From: Opitutaceae bacterium
GTDB taxonomy: Bacteria > Verrucomicrobiota > Verrucomicrobiia > Opitutales > Opitutaceae
NCBI GenBank assembly: GCA_016711225.1
Contig: JADJTK010000015.1
Span: 1-64,000, forward strand
DNA length: 64,000 nt
Reading direction: 5' to 3'
Shown: one piece after another, positions 28,095-37,400 of the stretch
Layout: each line of letters opens with the position of its first letter
Numbering within the stretch: the stretch's first letter is position 1
Notes under the pieces: model-generated
Seen by the model: only the letters and a program-made list of their open reading frames with translations
Told to the model about the DNA's origin: nothing
Databases searched by the model: none
Program-made: the position numbers and the translations under genes

Positions 28095-28161
28095 GGCTCG
28101 CCCGGAGGCTCGCCACCAAGGCGCGACCTTGCGGCGGGAGGGCGAGGCTCCGCCCGAGCCG
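28095..28161. repeat. Intergenic repeat, third family, copy 2
   Basis: Reverse-complement relative of 17454-17524 (GGCTCGCCCGGAGGCTCGCC; GGCGGGAGGGCGAGGCTCCG). The remainder of 27878-28475 apart from the promoter shows no convincing gene. Confidence 0.7.
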
Positions 28162-28475
28162 CCCGAATCCGCCCCTACGCGAAGCTCGGCTCTCACACCC
28201 GCCCATTCGCTCCAAAGGGACGCCCCACACACAGCGCTCCATTCTTAACAATGTGGTGCCGGCCCGGGTCGTATCGCGCGCCGTTTAGCGGCGAACTCGG
28301 AGGCGTTCGTAAGCCCACCTCCATGTCAACTATCGGATGACAAAAGGCCCCCGGCCCGCCTAACGGCATCGGACGCCGGCTCCGGGATTGGCGATGATGA
28401 GCGCAGATTGGCGGTTCCCCAACTTCTCTCCTCGCCCCGCTTGCCTCCTCGCACCGGCCCACCATCGTCTCCGCC

Positions 28476-28697
28476 ATGAGCACGACGGAGATTCTCGCCC
28501 GGCTGCCAGCCTTGTCGCCCGAGGAACGTGCGGTAATCCGCGACCGCATTGATCCGCTCGACGATGTCGTGTTCGAACTCTCACCCGAGGATCGCCGGCT
28601 GATCGCCGACCGTGTGGCCGCCCATCACCGCGCTCCCGATGAAGGCACCTCCTGGGCGGAAGTCGAAGCCCGGATTTGCGCCCTCATCGGGACATGA
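28476..28697 (+). CDS. Small antitoxin-like protein without visible toxin partner
   Basis: 73 residues, acidic and helical (MSTTEILARLPALSPEERAV; DDVVFELSPEDRRLIADRVA; GTSWAEVEARICALIGT). The LSPEER and LxxRIxxL style, with a Trp-containing C-terminal end, resembles the 'addiction module component' antitoxins that precede ParE/RelE toxins. No toxin gene follows: the next ORF begins 50 bases later and is a different protein. Assignment is tentative; it may be an orphan antitoxin or an unrelated small protein. Confidence 0.5.
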   Translation: MSTTEILARLPALSPEERAVIRDRIDPLDDVVFELSPEDRRLIADRVAAHHRAPDEGTSWAEVEARICALIGT

Positions 28698-28746
28698 AGT
28701 CTGGACCGTGGCAGTATCCAAACCGTCTGCCAACACCTGATCGCCC

Positions 28747-29493
28747 ATGGGCGTGACCATCCACTACTCGCTGCGGCTCGACACCCGTTCGACGGCGAAG
28801 GCCGAACGCACGGTGCGCGCGCTCCACGCCAGCATCACCCGCTTCGCCGCCCGCCGGGGGCTGGGCGCGCCCGGGCCGATCCGCCCCCTGACGGCCGGAG
28901 CCCCGCACGCCGAGCGTTATGTGGCCGTGCGCGGTCGCCAGCTCGAGCCGCGCCTGCTGTGGGTCGCCCCGCTGGAGGGCTGGCGTTTCACCGTCGAAAT
29001 CGGCGAGGGCTGCGAGACCGCCACCTTCGGACTGGCTCGGTATCCGGCCTTTGTGGCCGATGGCCCGCGCCGCCGCCGCACCGGCTTCGGCGGGGCGTGG
29101 ACGTTCCAATCCTTCTGCAAGACGCAGTACGCCGGCCAGCTCGGGCCGGAACATCTGCTGCACTGCCACCGCGCGGTGATCGACCTGATCCTGCTCTGGA
29201 AGAAAGCCGGCGTGGAAGTGACGATCTCCGACGAGGGCGAGTACTGGCCGGGCCGCGATCCACACGTGTTGCTGCGGCGGGTCAAGGCGCTGGACCAGTT
29301 TGTCGCCGCTCTGGCCGGCGCCTTGAAAGATGCGTCCGAGGAGGCCGGCGGCCCGCCGGTTCTGTCACCGATTTTCGAACATCCGCAGTTCGAACGGCTA
29401 GAGGCCGAGGGCGTGGCGGAGCACGGCCCGATGATCGACCAGGTGCGCGCAGCGCTCGACGAGCTGACGCCCAAGCCGCCCGGGGAGCGATGA
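28747..29493 (+). CDS. Conserved protein of unknown function (MG[VL]TIHYSL family)
   Basis: 248 residues, no signal peptide or membrane segment. The N-terminus MGVTIHYSLRLDTRSTAKAE and the central FQSFCKTQYAGQLGPEHLLH with following SDEGEYW are hallmarks of a soluble family I remember from planctomycete and verrucomicrobial genomes, for which no function is known. Conserved Cys/His/Glu residues (CKTQYA, HCHR, DEGEYW) could form a metal or catalytic site, which is inference. ATG 28747 is the first codon of the conserved start. It follows the antitoxin-like gene by 49 bases and is convergent with the sensor kinase. Confidence 0.72.
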   Translation: MGVTIHYSLRLDTRSTAKAERTVRALHASITRFAARRGLGAPGPIRPLTAGAPHAERYVAVRGRQLEPRLLWVAPLEGWRFTVEIGEGCETATFGLARYPAFVADGPRRRRTGFGGAWTFQSFCKTQYAGQLGPEHLLHCHRAVIDLILLWKKAGVEVTISDEGEYWPGRDPHVLLRRVKALDQFVAALAGALKDASEEAGGPPVLSPIFEHPQFERLEAEGVAEHGPMIDQVRAALDELTPKPPGER

Positions 29494-29593
29494 GCGCAGA
29501 TCGGCCCGAACCATCGGGGCATTCGTTGCGGTGATCGACAGGGCCCGGGAGGCGTATCGCCGTCCGAGGTGGTGTGGGATGTTCGAGCCAGCC

Positions 29594-31237
29594 TCACGCC
29601 GGGCGCAACTCGAACCAGAAGCGGCAACCCTCGCCAGCGGCGGACTCCAAGCCCACCCGCCCCCCCATCCGCTCCACCCCGGTTTGCACAATCGCCAACC
29701 CGACTCCGGTACCCGGATGCTTCTCGCCCTCGAGGCGATTGAAGAGCCGAAAGATCTCGGTCTGGTGCTCGGGCGCAATGCCCGGACCATTGTCCTCCAC
29801 CCAGACGCGAACACTCCCGTCGATGGTCTCCGAGCGTAAACGAACAACGGGCACACCCTTCGGCGCGACGAACTTCAGGGCGTTGCTCACCAGGTTCACC
29901 AGTACCTGGATCAACGTGGTCTCGTGAGCCAATACGGCCGGCCACGGCCCCTTGCGCTCCACGCGCGCCCTCGTGCGTTGAAGGTCGGATTGCAGCCGCT
30001 CCAACACCGTGTCCACAACTGCCGCCAACCGGACTGGAGCCAACACCACCTGCCGCTGGCCCAGGCGACAGAAGGCGAGCAGATCGCCCAACATCGCGTC
30101 CATCGACTGCGCCGATTTGTCGATCCGGACGGCAAAATCCCTCCCGGCCGGGCTCAATCTCGACGCGGAATCGCCGACCAGCAGCTCCGCGAAACCCTGC
30201 ATGGAACGCAGCGGGGCGCGCAGGTCATGGGCGATCGAATAGACAAAGGCTTCCAGTTGCTGGTTCATCGCCGAGAGCTCCGCGGTGCGCTCCGCCACCA
30301 ATCCAGCGAGTTGCCCGGCGCGGTCGGCCAGCCGGGTCTTGGCGTGGCGCAGCGCCTCCTCCATCTCTTTGCGCCGGGTGATGTCCGTCATGTATTCGAG
30401 CACTGCGATGCCTTTGCCGGCACTGTCGCGATCGAGCGTCTTGCGCACGAGCACCGTGAGGCGCCGGCCATCGCACGCGATATGCCCCAGCTCCCCCGTC
30501 CAGCGGCCGGTGCGCTCGAGTTCCTCGAGCATCCGCTCGATGGGCACGGCGAATTCGGTCTGGAGCAGATCGTGACTGAGCTTTCCCAGCGCCGCGGCCC
30601 GGGGCCAGCCGTACAGCTCCTCCGCGCCGCGGTTCCAGTAGGTGATGTGCCCCTCCATGTCGCGCACGACCACCGCGTCAAAGCTCAGGTCGAGTAGCCG
30701 CGCCTTTTCCGCCAGTTCGCGGGTGGCCTCCTGGCGGGCACTGATCTCCGCCTGCAACCGCGCATTCAACATCTCCGCCGCTTCGGTGAGCTCATGCTGG
30801 TGCACCGAACCGAGCAGCAACGCCTCGTTCATCGCGACCGTATGTTCATGCAATGACGCCGTCTCAGTGACCTGGAGCACAACCCCGGCCGTCTCCCCTG
30901 CCTCCAACACCGGCCACATCGTATACGCCCAAAAGACAGGACCGGGCTCGGCGTGCTCCTGCGCCGTGTGCGTGGCGGGGCGGCCCTCGCGGAACACTCG
31001 GTCCAGCAGTGCGAGGCATTCATCGCGCTTGGCCAGAATCTCCGCGAACGGCCGCCCCGTCAGCGTCGCCAAGGGCCGGCCCATCAGACGACAGAAGGCG
31101 GGATTCACATAGCCCACCCGATGGCCCGCCCCGACCAACATGGCCATGGGCACTGGTGCCTGCGCGGTGAGGGCCAAACCGAGGCTTTTCCAATCAAGAC
31201 CCTTTGGCGCGGAGGCCACGATACGGTGATGGCTCAT
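29594..31237 (-). CDS. PAS-PAS sensor histidine kinase of the second KaiC operon
   Basis: 547 residues, intact and soluble. PAS near residues 22-130 (VGYVNPAFCRLMGRPL), coiled coil (ALLLGSVHQHELTEAAEMLN), PAS near 185-300 (FDAVVVRDMEGHITYWNRGA; ELYGWPR), HisKA with phospho-acceptor His in YSIAHDLRAPLRSMQGF, and HATPase_c (LVNLVSNALKFV; VEDNGPGIAP; GTGVGLAIVQ). The HDLRAPLR box and the overall form resemble bacteriophytochrome-like kinases without the chromophore domain. It starts 25 bases after the KaiC stop and is the last gene of the response regulator-unnamed-KaiC-kinase operon, so it probably reports or controls the KaiC state. Confidence 0.9.
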   Translation of the reverse strand: MSHHRIVASAPKGLDWKSLGLALTAQAPVPMAMLVGAGHRVGYVNPAFCRLMGRPLATLTGRPFAEILAKRDECLALLDRVFREGRPATHTAQEHAEPGPVFWAYTMWPVLEAGETAGVVLQVTETASLHEHTVAMNEALLLGSVHQHELTEAAEMLNARLQAEISARQEATRELAEKARLLDLSFDAVVVRDMEGHITYWNRGAEELYGWPRAAALGKLSHDLLQTEFAVPIERMLEELERTGRWTGELGHIACDGRRLTVLVRKTLDRDSAGKGIAVLEYMTDITRRKEMEEALRHAKTRLADRAGQLAGLVAERTAELSAMNQQLEAFVYSIAHDLRAPLRSMQGFAELLVGDSASRLSPAGRDFAVRIDKSAQSMDAMLGDLLAFCRLGQRQVVLAPVRLAAVVDTVLERLQSDLQRTRARVERKGPWPAVLAHETTLIQVLVNLVSNALKFVAPKGVPVVRLRSETIDGSVRVWVEDNGPGIAPEHQTEIFRLFNRLEGEKHPGTGVGLAIVQTGVERMGGRVGLESAAGEGCRFWFELRPA

Positions 31238-31262
31238 CGGTTCCAGTCTTCTTCCCGCCCCT

Positions 31263-32819
31263 TTAGGCCATGGCCTTCGGTTCCGGCGCCGCCTCGGCGC
31301 GTTGGCCGATGCGCTGTGGTTGCCCGGTGGTGAGGTGGGTATAGTCGGTGCGGCATGGCTGGATGATCACGACCCCCTGGTCCGTGATCACGTACTCGCG
31401 GATGTGCTTGGTGTGGTTGCCGCGTCGCATTTTTACAACGACCATTACCTTGCGCAGCTGGCCGTCGATCTCCACGTAGCGCATGCGGATGATGTCATCG
31501 GTCAGGAACGAAATCGCGTAGTGGCTGAACGGCAGCCCGGTAAACGAGTCCTCCACCTCCACCGTGCTGAGGATTGTGATGCCCGCGCCCGTCAAAGCAC
31601 TGATCATGCGGTAGAGCGACTCGCGGAAGTCCGCCCGATAGCCCGGGGCCAGGGCCATTTCGAAGCCCACGAGCGAATCAATCACCAGGCGTTTGGCGCC
31701 GATGCGCTCGATCGCGTCGAGAATCTCCTGCATGGCTTCGTCCACCGAGAGGTCGAGAGGGCGAAGATACAGAATGGCGAACGTGCCCGCCTTCTCGGCG
31801 GCGGCAAACGGCAGCCCGAAACTGGCCGCCCGCTCCGCGTATCCCTCCGGGCGCTCCTCGAAGATCGCCATGATTCCGGCTTCCCCATTGCGCAGCCCGG
31901 CGGCGATGAACTGGGTGGCCAGCGCCGACTTGCCGGTTCCCGACGGCCCGGCCACAAGCAGGCTGTCGCCCTCGGGCACTCCGCCGCCCAGCATCTCGTC
32001 CAGCTCCGGGATGCCGATGGAAAGGATCCGGCTCCGCGCCGGCCGGGTCCTACCGCCCCCCAGCCCCAGCGTGCGCGAAAAAGCCTGCAGCCCGTCCTCG
32101 CCGATCCGGATTGTGTGCAATCCCGGGAGAGAAGCTTGCCCTCGAAGTTTCATGACTTGGAGCTTTCGCACCACCGAGTTGCGCTCCGTCACCTGCCAGA
32201 GCCAGATAAGCCCGTCGGCCACGGTGAAGAGCGGATCGTCGCGGATCTCCTCCTCGGCATATTCACCGACCAGAAAGCAGGTGGCCGCCCAACCGGCGAG
32301 GAACTGGGCCAGGCGATGGATGAACGCCTGCATCTGCGGGCCGCTCGTGCCGCCCGTCGCATTGCGTCCTACGGTGCGGAACGAATCCACGACCACCACG
32401 CCTGGGCGTAGCGCCGTAACCTGCTTGACGATTTCCTCCAGGACGCCGTCCAGATCCTGGGCCAGCACGCCCTCGCTGAGAGGGATGAAACGAACCGACT
32501 GGCCCAGCTTGGCGGCGTCAAAGAAGGAGTACTGCTGTTGATAGCGCAGCATCTTCATCGCGGGTTCACCAAGCACGGTGAAATAGAGGCCAGGTCTGGA
32601 CGGCGTGGCATTCGCAAAGACCAACTGGTGCGCCAGCGTGGTTTTGCCGCAGCCGGGCATGCCGGCGATGATGTTGAACGAGGACTCCGGGAATCCGCCG
32701 CCGAGGATCGCATCAAAGCCGCGCACCCCGGTTGGCAATTGGCGGATCCGGACTTTCGGCGCCGGCGCGGCGGCGGGCTGGGACCGCCTCGGTGTATCCT
32801 CGTCTTTGCGTTTCTTCAT
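31263..32819 (-). CDS. kaiC: KaiC-family double-domain ATPase, intact
   Basis: 518 residues with two RecA-like domains. CI: TGVRGFDAILGGGFPESSFN, Walker A GMPGCGKTT, Walker B VVVVDSF; the catalytic EE pair of KaiC is only GE here (TVLGEPAMK). CII: IGIPELDEMLGGGVPEGDSL, Walker A GPSGTGKSA, intact EE in IFEERPEG, Walker B RLVIDSL. The Ser/Thr phosphosite region of clock KaiC (usual SHISTITD) is not conserved; LPFSHYAISFLTDDIIR stands there. A C-terminal extension follows. ATG 32819 is preceded by AAAGAG. Together with the neighbouring kinase and receiver it forms a KaiC-based signalling module without KaiA or KaiB; rhythmic function should not be assumed. Confidence 0.92.
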   Translation of the reverse strand: MKKRKDEDTPRRSQPAAAPAPKVRIRQLPTGVRGFDAILGGGFPESSFNIIAGMPGCGKTTLAHQLVFANATPSRPGLYFTVLGEPAMKMLRYQQQYSFFDAAKLGQSVRFIPLSEGVLAQDLDGVLEEIVKQVTALRPGVVVVDSFRTVGRNATGGTSGPQMQAFIHRLAQFLAGWAATCFLVGEYAEEEIRDDPLFTVADGLIWLWQVTERNSVVRKLQVMKLRGQASLPGLHTIRIGEDGLQAFSRTLGLGGGRTRPARSRILSIGIPELDEMLGGGVPEGDSLLVAGPSGTGKSALATQFIAAGLRNGEAGIMAIFEERPEGYAERAASFGLPFAAAEKAGTFAILYLRPLDLSVDEAMQEILDAIERIGAKRLVIDSLVGFEMALAPGYRADFRESLYRMISALTGAGITILSTVEVEDSFTGLPFSHYAISFLTDDIIRMRYVEIDGQLRKVMVVVKMRRGNHTKHIREYVITDQGVVIIQPCRTDYTHLTTGQPQRIGQRAEAAPEPKAMA

Positions 32820-32830
32820 GGTGTTCTCTT

Positions 32831-33301
32831 TCACAAATCCAGATCGCCGCCGGAAAGCTTCGGCCATTCCTCGAGCAGGAGGCGCAACGTCAGGCGTTCG
32901 CCAATAAAAGCCACGAGCAAACCCAGCAACTGGGCCAACAGCACCTCCCGGCCTTCGTGGAACTGCTCCGGCCCCAACAGAGCGTAGGTCTGCATCCAGC
33001 CGTCCAGGGTCCCGTCGGACTCCACCCGCACCGCGCGTAGCCAGGGGACCTCAGCCCCGGCTAAAGCAAGCGCGCGCGAGAGAAGTGCGCGAAACCCGTC
33101 GATGCCCATCAGGCTCGCCAATGGCGGCCGCAACCGCTCAGGCACAGGCATCGCGGAGCGGATCCTGGTTGCCGCCGAATCCGGCCCGCCCCGCTCGAGC
33201 TCGATGATCCGCCCGGCAAGAACCCGCATCCGGGGGGTTGCCCGGTTAAGCGGAAGACGGAAACGAACCGGGGGCGGCAGGGGAATGAGAGAGGCCGGCA
33301 T
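32831..33301 (-). CDS. Unnamed conserved partner of the KaiC module
   Basis: 156 residues, no recognised domain. After a Pro-rich start (MPASLIPLPPPVRF) it has a helical core: RVLAGRIIELERGGPDSAAT, PPLASLMGIDGFRALLSRAL, ALAGAEVPWLRAVRVESDG, LLAQLLGLLVAFIGERLTLR and LLEEWPKLSGGDLDL. The long C-terminal hydrophobic helix could be amphipathic or membrane-associated. I recall similar proteins beside KaiC-like genes in other phyla but know of no function. It lies 11 bases before KaiC and 20 bases after the response regulator, so it is almost certainly co-translated with the module; a role as regulator or adaptor of KaiC is inference. Confidence 0.72.
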   Translation of the reverse strand: MPASLIPLPPPVRFRLPLNRATPRMRVLAGRIIELERGGPDSAATRIRSAMPVPERLRPPLASLMGIDGFRALLSRALALAGAEVPWLRAVRVESDGTLDGWMQTYALLGPEQFHEGREVLLAQLLGLLVAFIGERLTLRLLLEEWPKLSGGDLDL

Positions 33302-33321
33302 GATCGTCGGTGTTACCAATA

Positions 33322-33861
33322 TCAGGAGACATTGCGGGAGACTTGCGCGCCGGCCTCGCCGAGCGCGCCAACGCAGGCCGCGCCACCACCCGCTCCCGGC
33401 AAACTGCCCGCCAGCCCGGCGGGCACCGGCGCGAAGTGGCTGAGCCGCAGCCAAGCGAGCAGCGACTGGGCGAAATGCGTCAACTCGGCCAGATTGGATG
33501 GCTTGACGAAATATGAGTCGGCCCCGAGTGCGTAGGCGCGCTCGATGTCCTCGACGCGGCTTGACGCGCTCAGGATATAGACCCGCAGCTGCCGGAGCTG
33601 GGGTTGCTGGCGGATCCAGGCCAACACCTGGAAGCCGTTGACCCGCGGCATATTCAAATCGAGCAACACGGCCGCCGGCATACCCAGTTGCTTGTAGTTG
33701 CTCACCCCATCGTCGCCGCGCAGGTAGGCGATCGCCTCCTCGCCGCCCGGTGCAAACCGCAGCGGTTGCACAAACCCGGCGCGCTCGAAGACGATGCGCA
33801 TGAGCAGCCCGTCGTTGTCGAGATCGTCAACGAGCAAGACGAGGGGATCTTCAATCGTCAT
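33322..33861 (-). CDS. Single-domain response regulator of the KaiC operon
   Basis: 179 residues: an Rcp1-like receiver domain only, with acidic pocket LLVDDLDND, phospho-Asp in VLLDLNMPRVNGF, Ser/Thr in ILSASS and Lys in YFVKPSN. The insert between beta strands (EAIAYLRGDDGVSNYKQLGM) is the Rcp1 mark found in receivers paired with phytochrome-like kinases. The C-terminal tail is Gly/Ala rich and without a domain. There is no DNA-binding output, so it acts by protein contact or phosphotransfer, most plausibly with the kinase at the end of this operon. ATG 33861 overlaps a small upstream ORF as ATGA. Confidence 0.92.
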   Translation of the reverse strand: MTIEDPLVLLVDDLDNDGLLMRIVFERAGFVQPLRFAPGGEEAIAYLRGDDGVSNYKQLGMPAAVLLDLNMPRVNGFQVLAWIRQQPQLRQLRVYILSASSRVEDIERAYALGADSYFVKPSNLAELTHFAQSLLAWLRLSHFAPVPAGLAGSLPGAGGGAACVGALGEAGAQVSRNVS

Positions 33862-33993
33862 GGGCTTCTTTCGTCCGTCCGCGTGCGGCGGAAGCGCAAC
33901 ACCGGCAGGGTCGGGTGAGTTCCGCGAGCAGGCCCGCGAGCCGGGAAGGCTCGCCAACCAGGAACAAGGCCGGCGTCAGAGAAGGGAGAGTCA
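33851..33993 (-). CDS. Possible 47-residue leader ORF coupled to the response regulator
   Basis: MTLPSLTPALFLVGEPSRLA begins at ATG 33993, about 20 bases after the predicted transcription start, and the stop overlaps the response-regulator region (ATGA at 33861). The composition, with CRCCASAARGR near the end, does not resemble a known protein. It could be a leader peptide that couples translation, a decayed receiver start (the first residues resemble beta 1 of a receiver), or chance. Confidence 0.3.
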
Positions 33994-34020
33994 TGGGTTT
34001 CCGTGAATGGGTGCGGCGAG

Positions 34021-34063
34021 AGTGTAGGCGCCCGGGCACCGCGCCGAAATGGGGTTAAACCCG
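34021..34063 (-). promoter_or_regulatory. Putative regulon promoter of the response regulator-KaiC-kinase operon
   Basis: On the minus strand CGGGTTTAACCCCAT (34063-34049), 22 bases, then TACACT (34026-34021). The GGCGCC before the -10 box matches the CsbD promoter. The rest of 34064-34439 shows no gene. Confidence 0.6.
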
Positions 34064-34439
34064 CGTGGTCCCCGCTCTGCGTCCGTTTCCCCATCCGCCC
34101 CCTCCCTACCACAACGCTCGCCGAACGCTTTGTCCGACTCGGGCCCCGGGGCCGGCCCAGGCCAGCGGCCCTGTCCTTGCGTGCAACTGCCACATGGCTG
34201 CCTGGTGCGGGTTCGACGGGTACCCGCGCGCCCCGCAGATCAGCGATGGGGATCGGCTCCTCCCTCGATGGCTCCGCGGAGGCTACCCGCCAACACGAAC
34301 GGCCCGTCGGCGTTTGCCAGACAAACACCGACAACAAAGGCCCGCATCCTCCGACACGTCGTTTCCCCGTCGTCCGACGGCACTATCAGACCAACACCGC
34401 TACTCGGGTCACCGGCCGTTTCGTATGCTGGTAGGCCTA

Positions 34440-37400
34440 ATGCACAAAGCTACCCCCGGCTGGACCATTTTGGTCGTCCTTTTCTCCCTCCTGATGGGTT
34501 CGGGCGTGCGCAGCCACGCCAGTGAGGTGGTCTGGTCCGACGACGCCGTGCCGGCCGGTGCCGCGCAGCTGGCCGACGGGCGCGACTCCTGGAATTGGAT
34601 CGCCTCCAATCCCACGCCGGCATTCGGCGCGCTCGCCCACCGGTCAAGTTCGGCGCCCGGCCTGCACGAGCACTTCTTCAACTACGCCGGTTCACCCCTC
34701 TTCGTCGACGCCGGCGAGGGACTTTTCGCCTACGTCTACCTCGATGCGCTCGATCCGCCCAGCGAGTTGATGCTCAGCTGGAACGCCGACGGCTGGGAAC
34801 ACCGCGCCTATTGGGGCGCCAACTCCATTGGCTACGGCACCGACGGCACCGCGAGCCGCCGCTACATCGGCCCCATGCCCGCCGCCGGCCAGTGGGTCCG
34901 CCTCGAAGTGCCGGCAAGCGCGGTCGGTCTCGAAGGTGCGGCCATCACCGGCATGGGCTTCTCCCTCTTCGACGGCCGCGCCACCTGGGACAAAACCGGC
35001 AAGGCCTACCCCGGCATCACGCCGCCCGCCCACGCTCCGGCAGCGGGCGCGAACGACATCGTCTGGTACGACGACGCCGTGCCGGCCGGCGCGGTGCAAC
35101 TGGACGACGGGCGCGACCGCTGGAACTGGACGGCCACCAATCCGGCCCCGGTCGCCGGTACGCTGGCCCATCAATCAACCCTCGCGGCGGGCCAGCATGA
35201 ACACTTGTTCAACTACGCCGGGACGCCCTTCGCCGTCGGGACCGGCGAGGTGCTCTTCACCTGGGTCTTCCTCGACCCCACCCATCCGCCCAGCGAACTC
35301 ATGCTCAGCTGGAACGCCGACGGCTGGGAGCACCGCGCGTATTGGGGTGTCGACGCCATCAACTACGGCACGCCCGGCACCGCCGGCCGCCACTTCATGG
35401 GGCCGGTGCCCGCCAGCGGCCGCTGGATCCGCCTCGAGATTCCCGCGGCTGCGGTGGGCCTCGAAGGCCGGGCCCTCACCGGCATGGGGTTCTCCCTTTT
35501 CGACGGACGCGCCACCTGGGACAAATCCGGCAAGGCTCCGGCCGCCACGGCCCCAGCCGCCACCTCCACGCCCTCCACCCCCTCCGCAACCTCCGCCGAT
35601 GTAGTCTGGAGTGACGACGCCGTGCCCGCAGGCGCCGCGCAGTTGGCGGACGGGCGCGATGCGTGGAACTGGACGGCGGCCAATCCCGCACCACTCTCCG
35701 GCGCGCTCGCCCACCAGTCGAACCTCGTGGCCGGCCTGCATGAGCACTTCTTCAACTACGCCGGCGCCACGCTGACGGTCGCGGCCGGCGACAGTCTCTT
35801 TGCCTACGTCCAACTCGACGCTGCCAACCCGCCCCGCGAAATCATGATCGCGTGGAACGCCGACGGGTGGGAGCACCGCGCGTATTGGGGCTCCAACTCA
35901 ATCGGCTACGGCACCGACGGCACCGCCAGCCGCCGCTACATCGGCCCCTTGCCCGCCGCCGGCCAGTGGGTTCGCCTCGAAGTGCCCGCGAGTGCGGTCG
36001 GCCTCGAAGGTGCCGCCATCACCGGCATGAGCTTCTCCCTCTTCGATGGGCGCGTCACCTGGGACAAAACCGGAAAAAGCGCGTCAACTACCGGGGCCAA
36101 CCTCTCGGAGAATCCCACCACCACGGGAACGACCCCACCGGCCGCCAACACCGGCCCTGCCGTCCCCTCGCTTCCGCCCGTGTCCTCGTCCCCTCCCGTC
36201 GTCCCAAGTGGGCAGGCCTCAGATGCCGACCGCGGAAACGCCATCGACGCCACCGGGCTCCAGGTAGCGCAGGTCGGAGACAGCCAGTTGTACGTGCTGT
36301 CGCCCACCCTTCTTGAACTCAAACTCATCGATACACAGCCGCCCGGCTCCGGGCCGCTCGCGAGCTGGAACTTCGTAACCCCGAACGGTCAGCTGGCCGC
36401 GCCCGCCGTCGGGAAGTTCTCGGTGCAGGTGGATGGCCGCGCCGTGTCGGTCCTGTCCATCGGCTTCAAGCGCCGGGTCCTCTACGCCCCCCTCCAGCCC
36501 TACGACTTGCGCGTGGAGAACAGCCTGTACCTGCTCCTCTCGTCCCCCATCAGCGACAACCAGTTGGTCGAGGTCACGAATCCTGATACCTCGCTTTGGT
36601 CGAGCCGCACCTTGTTCCAAACCGTCTCCGACCCGCAGCGCTACAGCCCGGCCATCCACGTCAACCAGGAAGGCTATGTGCCAACGCTGCCCAAGAAGGC
36701 GATGATCGGCTACTTCCTCGGCGACTTGGGCGAGATGCCCATTCCCTCCGCCGCGGGCTTCGCCCTGGTCGATGCGAGAAGCGGCGCCACCGTCTACCGC
36801 GGCACCCTCTCCCTGCGTCAAGATGTGGGCTACACCTCGACCCCGCTCCCCTACCAGAAGGTGCTGATGGCCGACTTCAGCGACTTCGTCACCCCGGGCG
36901 AATACCAGCTGCAGGTGCCCGGCCTCGGCGCCTCGCTGCCCTTCCTCATCGACGACGGCATCGCGATGGGCTTCACGCGCACCTTCGCCCTCGGCCTCTA
37001 CCACCAGCGCTGCGGCACGAGCAACGCCCTGCCGTTCACCCGCTTTGTCCACGACGCCTGCCACAGCGCTCCGGCCCAGGTCCCCGTGCAGGCGGATCCC
37101 CAGTTCGCCTTCACCTGGGCCACCATCGCCAGCTACGGTGGCGTGGCGGGCGCGGACAACCCCGCGCAGATCGCGCCCCGGCTCACCAGCGAGGCCACCC
37201 AGCTCTTCCCCATCGCCCGGCACGGCACGGTGGACGTCTCCGGCGGTCACCATGACGCGGGCGACTATAGCAAATACACGACCAACAGCGCGGAGCTGCT
37301 CCACTACCTCGTCTTCGCCGTGGATGCGATTCCCGGCGTCGCGGCCCTGGACAACCTCGGCCTCCCGGAAAGCGGCGACGGCATCAGCGACGTGCTGCAG

